Position numbers and translations under genes: made by a program. Positions 1 through 9,427 of a stretch of DNA of 64,000 bases are shown piece after piece (the stretch's first letter is position 1; the number at the start of each line of letters is the position of its first letter). The notes under the pieces were generated by a model. That model made no database searches. It worked only from the letters and a program-made list of their open reading frames with translations, and was not told the DNA's origin. Source of the stretch: Leptolyngbya iicbica LK (GTDB lineage Bacteria > Cyanobacteriota > Cyanobacteriia > Phormidesmidales > Phormidesmidaceae); assembly GCF_004212215.1 (NCBI RefSeq), contig NZ_QVFV01000006.1:1-64000 (forward strand), written 5' to 3'.

Positions 1-81
1 GAATCGGTCGCGCTTTAGCCAGTCATCGAGAACGTCGAACCATCCTCGCTGGGCTTGCGCTCGTCCCATTGCTATGGTCAT
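1..81 (-). CDS. psbD: Photosystem II D2 protein, 5' end only (runs off the left edge)
   Basis: Read on the minus strand, an ATG whose first base is at 81 opens 27 codons that stay open to the window edge. The peptide starts MTIAMGRA and continues with [15 protein letters not shown], the characteristic N-terminus of the D2 reaction-centre protein. D2 is a thylakoid membrane subunit that, with D1, binds the photosystem II cofactors. A Shine-Dalgarno GGAG lies 8 bases before the ATG. Only the cytoplasmic N-terminus is visible; in cyanobacteria psbC commonly follows and overlaps psbD, but that would be outside the window. The identification rests on this short but highly conserved stretch. Confidence 0.9.
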   Translation of the reverse strand, partial: MTIAMGRAQAQRGWFDVLDDWLKRDRF

Positions 82-789
82 AGCGCGATTCTCCAAAAAT
101 GAATCTACTAAATAAATAAGTACAGACTGCCAGGTGAGCCATAGCATATAAGCAAAAATACTCACCTTTAAGACGGCAATGTCTTAACTGTTCTTTACTA
201 TAAGCGATTTTTTTCTCATTTGCAGCGACAGGAAACGCGCGATCACCCCTCCCAGAGACGTTTATGAACGATCAGTCTCTTTACAAAGGCTTAAGAGTTC
301 TCAGGAAATAGCGTCATTTTGCTCGCTGTCAGCGCCCAAGAACGCAACTATATGCATTATCTCGACTGATTGCCTCTGGTGCTCTTGAGACTTCGCGGTT
401 ACGAGGATGAAAGCTTCTCATTTTGCCCCTTGCCGAACGACTAGTGTAGGGAGAATGCCCCCTATGACGAGATCGCCGGGCTGCGAACCATGAAGCAGGA
501 TCTGGTCTTCAGTGGTAAAACGGCACTGTTGCGACCTGCCAGTTCGGAATGGGCAGACATTGGTGGTGGTGAGGGCACGCGAATCCCAACTTCTCCAAAA
601 AATCACAGCTTTTCAGAGAAAGCGGGTTGGGGTAATGCGGCAGCTAGTCAAGCAATCGTGAAGGTTTGCCTGCGAGTTCTTACTGAAGTCAGCCCTGCGG
701 TCTTGAAGAACATCTTGCCAGGACGAGGCTACCGGGAGAAGCTCCAAAGTAGGGTATTGCCTGGAATATAAGGTGCTGACTCAAGCAAT
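82..789. other. Long upstream region of psbD with no supported gene
   Basis: About 700 bases without a convincing coding region. The part next to psbD (roughly 82-240) is AT-rich and is presumably the promoter and leader of this highly expressed gene; on the minus strand a TATGCT-like hexamer sits near 140-150. Open frames exist further right (for example 418-606 minus and 490-771 plus), but they overlap each other on opposite strands, lack ribosome-binding sites and resemble nothing I know, so I treat them as chance. Confidence 0.5.
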
Positions 790-865
790 AAAAAAACCGA
801 CGGGACTCCCGTGTGCCCATCGGTTTGTGTGTGTTCCCTGTAGATGACTCGGCTAGAGTTGAGTC
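790..865 (-). ncRNA. Candidate small RNA of about 75 nt with its own promoter and terminator
   Basis: On the minus strand a promoter-like pair TTGGAG (895-900) and CATACT (872-877), spaced by 17 bases, predicts a start near 865. The RNA would begin with a hairpin GACTC/GAGTC (865-861 with 850-846), continue through an unpaired A/C-rich stretch, and end in a terminator hairpin. In that hairpin AAACCGA pairs with TCGGTTT (820-826 with 794-800), extended by GGG/CCC, and seven U residues follow (796-790). No convincing protein gene lies on this strand here. The layout (5' hairpin, unpaired middle, terminator) is typical of cyanobacterial small RNAs, but I do not recognise the family; the Yfr1 core motif is absent. 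Confidence 0.5.
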
Positions 866-920
866 CTTATCAGTATGTTCAAGTACGTGTTTTCCTCCAA
901 GGATCTCTATCACCAGACAG

Positions 921-936
921 AGTGACATTGATCACA
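921..936. promoter_or_regulatory. CRP/SYCRP1-type palindrome (9 of 10 arm positions)
   Basis: The sequence is AGTGA-CATTGA-TCACA. It matches the cAMP-receptor-protein consensus TGTGA-N6-TCACA at nine of ten arm positions. Its centre (928.5) is about 63 bases upstream of the predicted start of the minus-strand small RNA, close to the classical class I activator position, and about 160 bases upstream of the purL start codon. Inference from sequence only. Confidence 0.45.
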
Positions 937-1089
937 CGTTTTCTTCCTGAAGAATCTCGGTATGCGATCGCAGCTTCGAGGCGATAGAGCAGCGGATCTC
1001 AACCTTCACGCTCATGGTACCAATATTGCCAAGAACTGGAGTAATGAGCGGTAAAATGATGCGGTTTCTAAGAGACAGGTTTACCCCGC

Positions 1090-3441
1090 ATGGTTGCGCC
1101 CTTTTCCCCTGATGAGATCGCGTCTGAAGGCATTAAGCCTGACGAGTATGAAGAGATTGTGCGGCGGTTAGGCCGACATCCCAACCGCGCCGAGTTGGGC
1201 ATGTTTGGGGTGATGTGGTCGGAGCACTGCTGCTACAAAAATTCGCGCCCGTTGTTGAAACAGTTTCCCACTGAGGGTGATCGCATCCTGGTTGGCCCGG
1301 GTGAAAATGCAGGGGTCATTGATGCGGGCGATGGCCTGCGGGTAGCGTTCAAGATTGAGTCTCACAATCACCCCTCAGCGGTGGAGCCATTTCAGGGAGC
1401 GGCCACGGGGGTGGGGGGCATCCTGCGAGATATTTTTACCATGGGGGCACGCCCGATCGCGGTGTTGAATGCGCTGCGGTTTGGCACCTTGGACAATCCC
1501 CGCACCCGACAAATTGTGAATGGTGTGGTGGCGGGCATCGCCCACTACGGCAACTGTTTTGGGGTGCCCACGGTGGGCGGCGAGGTCACCTTTGACAAAG
1601 CCTATGCCGGCAATCCATTAGTAAATGCGATGGCGATCGGCCTGATGGAGACGCCGGAAATTGTGAAGTCGGGTGCTGCGGGCATCGGCAATCCAGTGTT
1701 GTATGTGGGGTCTACCACGGGGCGCGATGGCATGGGCGGCGCGAGTTTTGCCAGTGCGGAACTTACCGACGCCTCCCAGGACGATCGCCCAGCGGTGCAA
1801 GTGGGCGACCCCTTTCTAGAAAAATCTTTAGTGGAAGCTTGCCTGGAAGCCTTCAAAACCGGAGCTGTGGTAGCAGCCCAGGATATGGGGGCAGCGGGGA
1901 TCACCTGTTCCACTTCTGAAATGGCGGCCAATGGGGGGGTCGGGGTCGATGTAGATCTGGATAAGGTGCCCAACCGCGAAACGGGCATGGTGCCCTACGA
2001 ATATTTACTATCGGAATCTCAAGAGCGGATGCTGTTTGTGGCGCAAAAGGGGCGCGAGGCCGAACTGATCGAGATTTTTGAACGGTGGGGTTTGCACGCT
2101 GTCGTCGTCGGTAAAGTGATTGAAGAACCCATCGTACGCATTCGCTTTCAGGGGGCGATCGCGGCGGAGATTCCGGCCAATGCCCTGGCTGACGACACGC
2201 CGCTGTATCACCGCGAGTTGATGACCGATTTGCCGGACTATGTCAAAACGGCGCGGCAATGGTCAGAGGCGAATTTGCCAGGGTGCGATCGCGCGGGCCT
2301 CCAACTAGCTCAAGGCTCGCAACCTTGGACGGACGTTTTAAAAATGCTGCTCGACAGTCCCACGATTGCCTCCAAGCAGTGGATCTATCGTCAGTATGAC
2401 CATCAGGTGCAAAACAATACGGTGTTGTTGCCTGGTGGGGCGGATGCGGCGGTGATTCGCTTGCGGCCTCAAACCGGCGACCAAGCAGCGGCCTTTGTCA
2501 ATACCCGCAAGGGCTTGGCCGCCACAGTGGACTGCAACGGTCGCCATGTGTATCTCGATCCCTATGAGGGAGCCAAGGGGGCGATCGCTGAAGCGGCTCG
2601 CAACCTGAGCTGTGTCGGGGCGACCCCTGTGGCCGTAACCGATAATTTAAATTTCGGCAGTCCTGAAAAGGCCATTGGCTATTGGCAATTGGCCGAAGCC
2701 ACGCGGGGATTAGCGGATGGCTGTCGCGATTTTGGTACGCCGGTGACCGGCGGCAATGTTTCCCTCTACAACGAGACCTTGGATAGTGACGGCAACCCGA
2801 CCCCCATTTATCCCACTCCGGTGGTGGGCATGGTGGGGCTGCTAGACGACGTGACTCAGGCAAAGGGGCAGGGGTGGCAGCAAGCGGGCGATCGCATCTA
2901 TTTGCTCGGGGTGAAGTTGGAGGCGATTGCCGATACCCCTGACCTCGTCACCCTCGGCGGTTCGGAATATCTGGCCGTCGTTCACGATACCGTGGCCGGT
3001 CGGCCACCCCAGATAGATGTCGCGTTAGAGCAATCAGTTCAAGCGGCCTGTCGCCACGGCATTCATCAGGGGTGGGTACAATCAGCCCACGATTGTGCCG
3101 AGGGGGGCTTTGCCGTCGCTACCGCAGAATCATGCATCAGCGGTCAATTGGGGGCTAGTGTTCAGCTTCCGGAGATCGCCGCCGATGGGCGGTGGGATCG
3201 ACTCCTGTTTGGCGAAGGAGGGGCGCGGATTATTGTCTCCGTAACTCCAACCGCGATCGCAGACTGGGAAGCTTACCTGCAAGCGCATCTCGAGGGCTAC
3301 TGGCAAGCCATCGGAACGGTTACCCCCGCCGCTGATGGCCTCGCGCTCACCACGGTTGATGATCAGCCCATTGTGCAAGCGGCGATCACCGATTTAACCA
3401 CGGTTTGGGAAAGCGCGATCGCCCGCCGATTAAGCAGTTAA
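1090..3441 (+). CDS. purL: Phosphoribosylformylglycinamidine synthase subunit PurL
   Basis: The 783-residue protein catalyses the ATP-dependent amidation of FGAR to FGAM, the fourth step of purine synthesis. It matches the bacterial three-component type, in which PurL works with separate PurQ and PurS. Visible hallmarks are SEHCCYKNS near residue 43, the ESHNHPS and [11 protein letters not shown] stretch near 90-110 (ATP and FGAR binding), GGEVTFD, and the C-terminal half with DNLNFG and [10 protein letters not shown]. There is no C-terminal glutaminase domain, consistent with a separate PurQ. The ATG at 1090 is the only good start and the length is usual for cyanobacteria. Its neighbours are not purine genes. 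Confidence 0.97.
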   Translation: MVAPFSPDEIASEGIKPDEYEEIVRRLGRHPNRAELGMFGVMWSEHCCYKNSRPLLKQFPTEGDRILVGPGENAGVIDAGDGLRVAFKIESHNHPSAVEPFQGAATGVGGILRDIFTMGARPIAVLNALRFGTLDNPRTRQIVNGVVAGIAHYGNCFGVPTVGGEVTFDKAYAGNPLVNAMAIGLMETPEIVKSGAAGIGNPVLYVGSTTGRDGMGGASFASAELTDASQDDRPAVQVGDPFLEKSLVEACLEAFKTGAVVAAQDMGAAGITCSTSEMAANGGVGVDVDLDKVPNRETGMVPYEYLLSESQERMLFVAQKGREAELIEIFERWGLHAVVVGKVIEEPIVRIRFQGAIAAEIPANALADDTPLYHRELMTDLPDYVKTARQWSEANLPGCDRAGLQLAQGSQPWTDVLKMLLDSPTIASKQWIYRQYDHQVQNNTVLLPGGADAAVIRLRPQTGDQAAAFVNTRKGLAATVDCNGRHVYLDPYEGAKGAIAEAARNLSCVGATPVAVTDNLNFGSPEKAIGYWQLAEATRGLADGCRDFGTPVTGGNVSLYNETLDSDGNPTPIYPTPVVGMVGLLDDVTQAKGQGWQQAGDRIYLLGVKLEAIADTPDLVTLGGSEYLAVVHDTVAGRPPQIDVALEQSVQAACRHGIHQGWVQSAHDCAEGGFAVATAESCISGQLGASVQLPEIAADGRWDRLLFGEGGARIIVSVTPTAIADWEAYLQAHLEGYWQAIGTVTPAADGLALTTVDDQPIVQAAITDLTTVWESAIARRLSS

Positions 3442-3492
3442 AGACAACTGTTGGCGGGCAATGCTACTGAGCAACCTTGGTATCTTCACCAG

Positions 3493-6057
3493 TTACACGG
3501 GCACTCGCCCCTCGGCACGACCATACATCAGGTAGTGTTCAAAACCGCTGACCAAGTCACCGGCGGCTACAGCCGCCGCCACATCGCCATAGCGCCCCAG
3601 ATAAGCGCTCTGATCAAATAATTCAGACGGATTACGCCCCTCACTTTGACCAATGGCAAAGAAGTGGTACATCCCCAATGCGATTTTGCCGGCTTGTACG
3701 GCAGCCGCCACATCCGGGTTCTTTTCGAGATAGAAAGCCTCATCAAATAAGAAGCCTGACTGTCGCCCTTCTTCAATACCAAACTCGGCATAATGCTCAA
3801 AAGCGCTGTCAATTGCCCCCGCCGCGATCGCCCCTTTGACATCAGGATTATTCAGCAGGTAATCCTCAGCATCAAACACCGCATTAGGATTGCGCTGTTC
3901 ACGATGTCCAAAGGTAAAGAAATGAGCGATCGCGCTACGCACAGTGCCATTCTTTACCGCAGCAGCCACATCAGCGTTTTGCTCCAAATAGTAGTCTTGG
4001 TCAAACCACCGCCCTGGCCCCCGGCCCTCATCCATCCCGTACAGCACAAAGTGCTCAAAGCCATAGCGTAGGCGTCCCTGCTGCACGGCTACTGCTACAT
4101 CGGGGTTAGCGTGCAAGTACGCCGCTTCATCAAATAGAGGGGCTACCCTCAGGCCGCCAATTTGGATATTAAAGTCCACCAAACTGCTTTGATATACCAC
4201 GCCCGTTTTGATGGCCACACGAGAGACCCAGTGCTCAAAGTTCAGAAAACTATTGGCCACAAATCGGTTAAGCGTGTCAGTGGCACTGTTGGTTTGAGCA
4301 TCAGTGGCCAGGGTAAATAAATCGCCAGCGGCAAAATTAATCCCGCTAAACGTCACGACATCGCCATTAATCTTGCGCCCATTGGTAAATACCGATGCAT
4401 TGCTAAAGTCAGTATCGGTATCAACGAGCAAAGCAAAGTCTTTGACATCAGTGAGGTTATAGCCCAAGCCAGTGAGGTCAAAACTAATCTCAACGGTGCC
4501 GACTTCCCCGGTTTCGGCTACTTGCCAGAGACGACTCAATCGTTCTGGATACGCTGCTGGCGTATTGTTACTGACGCCTGCTGCACTGGCATCACCATCG
4601 TCATTCCCAATCAGCAAAAATTCATTGTCATCCAAATCAGAGGCATTGCTCAGCGTCACAATGCTGTCGTCATTGCTGCTGCGCGACTGCGTTTGGTTGA
4701 GGGTGCTGAGCGTATCCTGACCAATCCCAAAAATGTCATTGGCATACAGGCTGTTAGCTCCGTCAGTATCAAAGACGACATTCCCCGCAGTGCTGGTGTA
4801 GTCCGCATTGATTAAAGTCGTGCCGTATTTTATGGCCAAATACGTTTCAACCTTATTGCGCTCAGCCGCATCCAAGTCATCGTTATAAATTAGAATTTCG
4901 GCAATTTGCCCTTCATAGTTACGGTCAAAATTACTAGCTTTGCCAATAAAGTTGGCGGTTCGTTGCACATTTGTGGGTTTGTCAATAAAGCCGTTGCCAC
5001 TTAACTCGCCATTGGCCCAAAAATTGACAGGGTTGTTGGCTTGTTGCACCACCCCATAAATTTTAAACTCGCCATTATTGATCACATCGTTAGTGGTAGT
5101 GTTGGCCACTAAAAATTGATTGGGTTGACCAACTGTGCCATAGGCTAAGTCGTTGCCAGCATCTCTCCTAGAAAAGAACACGGCGTTTGTGACGTTGTTC
5201 GGATCGGTCGTGTCGCTAAAGTCAAAAAATCTTGCGAAGTTACTACTGGTGTCTGGCTTCGCGACGACAAAAGCAGACAGCCCCCCGGTAAAATCGGCAA
5301 AGCCTGCGGGCAACTCAACATAACCACCAGCAAAATCAAGGGCGGCATTACCGTTGATCGCATTGAGATTCAGTGTGACTGCTCCAGTGCCAGTGCCGTT
5401 CTGGTTATTGCCTGATTGATCGGCCCAGGCAGTGACAGCTCCCCCGCCCTGGGTCACACCAGCGTTGGCTTTAAGCCAGAGTTGCTGACTGTTACCGCCC
5501 CCAAAAGCAGGCAGAATGCCTGGATAATATTCGAAATTAATCAAGGCAGTCGTTAGGGTGCCAAGCCGATATTCAAGCTGCGGATCCCCCCCCTGGCGTG
5601 GATTCCCCGTGGGCGTTTTTGAGGCGGCAATGTTTGCTTGGGTAAGTTGTTGGATTTGCTGGATGAAGGCCTGACCGATCGCTCCCTGCGCGACTTCACA
5701 GCCATAAATCAAAACATCGATATCGACAGCGAAAAACTCTTGCCACGCGCTGATCTGTTGACTGTAGTGAGTCAAGCTATATCGATCAAGCAGAGTGTTA
5801 CCGATCGAAAGTTGGCCAGGCGCCCCGTGACTGATGAGGTGCAGGCTGCGAATTGCCGTATTGGAAGTCTGAATAGCCGCAGTGAGCTGGGCAATACCAT
5901 CTTGTTCTGCGTCTAAGATCACCACTTGGGCATCGGCTCTAATCTGGCTGAGCAAGCTAGCATGGTCGGCTACCTGGGCTGCGATCGCAACCAAATGGCG
6001 ACCTTGGGCCACGCCGGTCTGTCGGTTAATAGCAGCAATCGAAGATGAGCTAAACAT
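3493..6057 (-). CDS. Large DUF4347 / LamG-like protein with five C-terminal repeats
   Basis: From the ATG at 6057 the protein has 854 residues. Residues ~20-165 are a DUF4347 domain with LHLISHG (His77) and DVLIYGC (Cys120). Residues ~185-410 look like a concanavalin/LamG-type jelly roll (AALDFAGGYVELP, then a closing EILIYNDDLDAAERN). A further beta-rich region runs to ~620. The C-terminus carries five imperfect ~43-residue repeats with the pattern FDxxxYLxxNPDVAxAV...HFxxFGxxEGR. Such architectures occur in large cyanobacterial cell-surface or exported proteins, but I see no cleavable signal peptide. In-frame upstream starts at 6111 (ATG) and 6174 (GTG) are possible; none has a clear ribosome-binding site. 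The gene is convergent with purL. Function unknown. Confidence 0.85.
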   Translation of the reverse strand: MFSSSSIAAINRQTGVAQGRHLVAIAAQVADHASLLSQIRADAQVVILDAEQDGIAQLTAAIQTSNTAIRSLHLISHGAPGQLSIGNTLLDRYSLTHYSQQISAWQEFFAVDIDVLIYGCEVAQGAIGQAFIQQIQQLTQANIAASKTPTGNPRQGGDPQLEYRLGTLTTALINFEYYPGILPAFGGGNSQQLWLKANAGVTQGGGAVTAWADQSGNNQNGTGTGAVTLNLNAINGNAALDFAGGYVELPAGFADFTGGLSAFVVAKPDTSSNFARFFDFSDTTDPNNVTNAVFFSRRDAGNDLAYGTVGQPNQFLVANTTTNDVINNGEFKIYGVVQQANNPVNFWANGELSGNGFIDKPTNVQRTANFIGKASNFDRNYEGQIAEILIYNDDLDAAERNKVETYLAIKYGTTLINADYTSTAGNVVFDTDGANSLYANDIFGIGQDTLSTLNQTQSRSSNDDSIVTLSNASDLDDNEFLLIGNDDGDASAAGVSNNTPAAYPERLSRLWQVAETGEVGTVEISFDLTGLGYNLTDVKDFALLVDTDTDFSNASVFTNGRKINGDVVTFSGINFAAGDLFTLATDAQTNSATDTLNRFVANSFLNFEHWVSRVAIKTGVVYQSSLVDFNIQIGGLRVAPLFDEAAYLHANPDVAVAVQQGRLRYGFEHFVLYGMDEGRGPGRWFDQDYYLEQNADVAAAVKNGTVRSAIAHFFTFGHREQRNPNAVFDAEDYLLNNPDVKGAIAAGAIDSAFEHYAEFGIEEGRQSGFLFDEAFYLEKNPDVAAAVQAGKIALGMYHFFAIGQSEGRNPSELFDQSAYLGRYGDVAAAVAAGDLVSGFEHYLMYGRAEGRVPV

Positions 6058-6575
6058 AGTTTTTTGCAATAAAAAATAACTGTGTAAACAGAAGCATGAC
6101 GTTGATGCCATTGGAGGAAAACGACACTCGAGGCATCGAGTATTAAGAGCGATCGCCCCCCTCAAACAGCGCACAGCTCAAATTGAAATCATGCGCAGTA
6201 CACTTCCAAATATTATTGGCCGCTCATACGCATAATCACTGACTCAGGAGTATTAAATTGTTCGAAACTTTGCGCCAGCTACGGAAATTTGTTCAAAACT
6301 TTGCAGTACTTCTGGCGATCGGCAAAACTACTGCGCTAAACCACGGTTACGCGCTTTCTTGGCACGCACGAATCACGCAATATGCCGTGAAAATCTAGAG
6401 CTTAAATCAGCACTCAGGTTAGGAAGTCGCTGAGCAATCAGCTCATGCAACTGATAGAGATGAGCGGCCCAAAATGAGTGCTTGAGAGCAAGCACACAAA
6501 GGCTAAGAATGACCTAACGGGTGGGAGTCCAGACGCAACCGTTACGGACATCAACATAAAGTCTGGAATGGCCTG
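6058..6575. other. Intergenic region with short direct repeats and a small hairpin
   Basis: No gene is supported here. Two near-identical copies of a TTGTTCGAAACTTTGC-like sequence lie at 6255-6273 and 6285-6304, on the upstream side of the DUF4347 gene, and could be a regulator binding site. A small perfect hairpin GTGCTTG-agag-CAAGCAC is at 6478-6495 and lies downstream of the HAS-barrel gene, without a T-run. Confidence 0.4.
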
Positions 6576-7208
6576 CTAGCGCATGGCCCCCATGGTGTTT
6601 TTCCAAGAGAGTTCTTTGCACAACACCGTGAGCGCTCGTTGATCAGCTCCGGTGAAGAGGTTGCTGTCAATCAGTTCGGTCAAGACCTGCTGCGTGAGTT
6701 GCGCTGCGAACAATCCGCCCGATCGCAATAAATGGCTGTAGTAGCGGAATTGCGGCTGCCCTGTCACCGTACAGTGGAAGCGGTGTACCGTTTCGGCATC
6801 AAGACTATACACGTTGGTATTTACGGGGACGACTTCTTTGGGAATGCCATGCTGGCCATAGGGCATTGAGCCATTATTTTCGAGACAGCCCACGAGCACA
6901 ATCCCCAGCAGAGTGCGGGTTTCGCTGATGAGATCGGGCGTAAACATGGGGTCAGGTTCACTCGACAGGCGTGGGCCATTGTTGAGAAACATCGGATTGA
7001 CGAGCTGCGAATTATAAATGAGGCCCACCGCCCAATGGCGATCGCCATCTTCCAGAGCAACAAACCGCCCAAAGCCATAATCTTCGGGTTGTGGTGGCGT
7101 TACTACGTCATGACTGTCATCTACTTGAATAACGTAGTCGCAGTGAGAGTTCGACTTAACCACCTTGCCAATGCGTTGTGAGTGGGCGACTGGGTCTAAA
7201 AAATCCAT
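6576..7208 (-). CDS. HAS-barrel domain-like conserved cyanobacterial protein
   Basis: This is a 210-residue soluble protein. The N-terminal ~90 residues (PVAHSQRIGKVVKSNSHCDY, then DYGFGRFVALED and WAVGLIYNSQLVNP) resemble the HAS-barrel beta domain found at the start of HerA-type ATPases. A stand-alone form is common in cyanobacteria. The rest is predicted alpha/beta with no catalytic motif and no membrane segment. The ATG at 7208 gives the full domain. It stands alone, with non-coding DNA on both sides. Domain assignment is from memory of the family; the cellular role is unknown. Confidence 0.8.
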   Translation of the reverse strand: MDFLDPVAHSQRIGKVVKSNSHCDYVIQVDDSHDVVTPPQPEDYGFGRFVALEDGDRHWAVGLIYNSQLVNPMFLNNGPRLSSEPDPMFTPDLISETRTLLGIVLVGCLENNGSMPYGQHGIPKEVVPVNTNVYSLDAETVHRFHCTVTGQPQFRYYSHLLRSGGLFAAQLTQQVLTELIDSNLFTGADQRALTVLCKELSWKNTMGAMR

Positions 7209-7610
7209 AATGCGCTACCCATTGCTCCCTAAGAACTACCAGAACTCATGTATTGCTGATTGTAGTCTGGAATGCCGATAGCAGAGCCGCGATCGCCGAT
7301 GAGTATTAAGCGCGATTGGGCTTGGGGAACTGTGCTGTCCCAACCATTCTCTGCTCCTCATAATGCTGGTCTAGTACTGATGCAGCCGCCTGGATTTTGT
7401 TGTCTCCGTAAAGCTAACTTTGCCACTGTCCTGGGTAACCTAGGAAAGCTCAGCCCCGCGTTTGGGCTCGGCCTGCACCTAGACTGTTCCACCGCATGTC
7501 AGGCAAATCGGTAGGCTAGCCAGCACAACAGCGTGCCTTCGGAATTCGCCATTGCACTGCCAGCGAGCCCCAGGCCCGCATCCGTAGTTTAACTAGGATA
7601 TTTAACTGTC
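7209..7610. other. Intergenic region, nothing recognised
   Basis: Four hundred bases between the divergent HAS-barrel gene and gmd, containing one HIP1-related GCGATCGCC. An open frame at 7272-7514 shows no family features or ribosome-binding site. Promoters for both genes must lie here, but I cannot place them with confidence. Confidence 0.4.
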
Positions 7611-8684
7611 ATGACTGACCCTAAACGTGCCCTCATTACTGGCATCACTGGCCAAGACGGCTCATATCTAACTGAACTTTTATTAGAAAAAGGCTATGAG
7701 GTGCATGGGATTATTCGCCGCACCTCCACCTTCAACACTGATCGCCTCGATCATGTGTATACCGACCCCCACAATGACGAGGCGCGGATGTTTTTGCACT
7801 ATGGCGACCTGAATGATGGCACAATGTTGCGCCGCATCTTAGAACAGGTTGAACCGCTCGAAGTATATAACCTGGGGGCACAATCCCACGTTCGCGTCAG
7901 CTTTGACTCGCCGGAATACACCGTGGATACCGTCGCGATGGGGGCACTGCGCCTGCTCGAAGCCATCCGCGACTATCAGCAACGCACGGGCAACGAGGTT
8001 CGCTACTATCAAGCGGGCTCCTCCGAAATGTACGGCAAGGTGCAAGAGATTCCCCAAACAGAGACGACGCCGTTTTATCCCCGCAGTCCCTACGCTTGCG
8101 CCAAGCTCTACGCTCACTGGCAAACCGTCAACTACCGCGAATCTTACGACCTGTTTGCCTGCAACGGCATCTTGTTCAATCACGAGTCGCCGCGTCGGGG
8201 CGAAACCTTTGTCACTCGTAAAATCACCCGCGCGGTCGCCCGCATTGTCGCCAAACAGCAAAAAAAGCTATTCATGGGCAACCTCGATTCCAAGCGCGAC
8301 TGGGGCTACGCCAAAGACTACGTGAGAGCGATGTGGCTAATGCTGCAACAAGACAAGCCCGATGATTATGTGGTGGCAACGGGCGAAACCCATTCCGTGG
8401 AAGAGTTTTTGGAACTCGCCTTTGGTCGAGTCAATCTCAACTGGCGCGACTATGTGGAATTTGACCCCCGTTATCTGCGCCCCGCCGAGGTCGATTTGCT
8501 CATCGGCGACCCCGCCAAAGCGAAAAAGCAGCTGCAATGGGAACCCAGCGTCACTTTCCAAGAGTTGGTGGAACTGATGGTCGATGCTGACCTGGAAGCC
8601 GTAGGCATTGTTGATCCGGACAAGGTTGTGCATCCGGAGTTGGCGACTATTCGGCGCACCCAACTCAGCCAGAGCATGGCCTAA
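7611..8684 (+). CDS. gmd: GDP-mannose 4,6-dehydratase
   Basis: The 357-residue enzyme converts GDP-mannose to GDP-4-keto-6-deoxymannose, the first step toward GDP-fucose and related sugars of surface polysaccharides. The N-terminal Rossmann motif [11 protein letters not shown] (residues ~10-20) binds NADP. The SDR-type catalytic residues are seen in SSEMYG and [10 protein letters not shown] (Tyr-x3-Lys). The [16 protein letters not shown] stretch is typical of Gmd. Length and both ends agree with the family. GDP-fucose synthase (fcl), often the next gene, is not adjacent here; a terminator follows instead. Confidence 0.97.
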   Translation: MTDPKRALITGITGQDGSYLTELLLEKGYEVHGIIRRTSTFNTDRLDHVYTDPHNDEARMFLHYGDLNDGTMLRRILEQVEPLEVYNLGAQSHVRVSFDSPEYTVDTVAMGALRLLEAIRDYQQRTGNEVRYYQAGSSEMYGKVQEIPQTETTPFYPRSPYACAKLYAHWQTVNYRESYDLFACNGILFNHESPRRGETFVTRKITRAVARIVAKQQKKLFMGNLDSKRDWGYAKDYVRAMWLMLQQDKPDDYVVATGETHSVEEFLELAFGRVNLNWRDYVEFDPRYLRPAEVDLLIGDPAKAKKQLQWEPSVTFQELVELMVDADLEAVGIVDPDKVVHPELATIRRTQLSQSMA

Positions 8685-8737
8685 GCGCCGCAAACTGCAA
8701 CCGCTGGCACCTTAGAAAACGTTAGCCAAACTAATCA

Positions 8738-8780
8738 CAGCCCTCCAGATAAAGAAACTGTCTGGGGGGCTGTTTCCTTT
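8738..8780 (+). terminator. Rho-independent-type terminator after gmd
   Basis: A 12-bp stem, CAGCCCTCCAGA (8738-8749) with TCTGGGGGGCTG (8761-8772), contains one G-T wobble and is followed by TTTCCTTT. It lies 54 bases after the gmd stop. Confidence 0.75.
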
Positions 8781-8849
8781 AATATGGTTACGAGCGAGAT
8801 TTCATCTCGACCTTCAGAAATATGCAGACTTAAAAGGCGTTGCAACAAC

Positions 8850-9293
8850 ATGGCTGAAGACAAGACGGCACAATCGGCTCCGAAGGCAGCAAAAGCGAAA
8901 AAGGAAAAACCGCCCAAGCTGGAAGACAAGCCCTTTGGCGAGTTTATGGAGCAGCACTTTTTGCCGGCGTTGGACGAGGCGTTGGGCTCCGACGGCTGGG
9001 AAGGGGTGCAGTTATCGCTCGTTGATGCGCCGCTCACCGTCAAAGGGGCCGATGCGCAAGAAACCTATTGGCAGTTGCAGGGCAGTCACCCCAGTAATTT
9101 AGACCATCGGTTCAATATCGTTTTTACTCAAGACGACATTACCAGCCCTAAATATTTCTATTACAGCCAGGGCAATGGTCCTGCCAGCACGCTGGAGCAG
9201 TTTATGGGCGATGAGCGCCGCATCACCCTCGATCTGATGGTGCTTTACACCGTGCAACGCTTGAAAGGCCAAAAGTGGCTGAGCCGCAATTAG
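8850..9293 (+). CDS. DUF2996 family protein
   Basis: From the ATG at 8850 the protein has 147 residues. It opens with a Lys/Ala-rich charged segment (AKAKKEKPPKLEDKPF) followed by a compact domain with FMEQHFLPAL and WEGVQLSL and ending VQRLKGQKWLSRN. This pattern matches the DUF2996 family of cyanobacteria and plastids. An earlier in-frame start at 8784 would add 22 residues unlike the family. No catalytic residues or membrane segments are evident. Function unknown. Confidence 0.85.
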   Translation: MAEDKTAQSAPKAAKAKKEKPPKLEDKPFGEFMEQHFLPALDEALGSDGWEGVQLSLVDAPLTVKGADAQETYWQLQGSHPSNLDHRFNIVFTQDDITSPKYFYYSQGNGPASTLEQFMGDERRITLDLMVLYTVQRLKGQKWLSRN

Positions 9294-9427
9294 CATAGGC
9301 AACAGCTGACAACGAGTGAACACCAGCCGCAATCGTTTGAGTACCAGTGGGCCATGGGATGGGTCGCGATGCTTTAGGATTGAAAAGGCGTTTTTGCAGG
9401 GGTGCGAGCCACTGCCACGGGTAGTTT

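Noticed and set aside
418-928. Overlapping open frames on both strands between psbD and purL
   Set aside because: They overlap one another, lack ribosome-binding sites and known motifs, and one runs through the terminator hairpin of the candidate small RNA.
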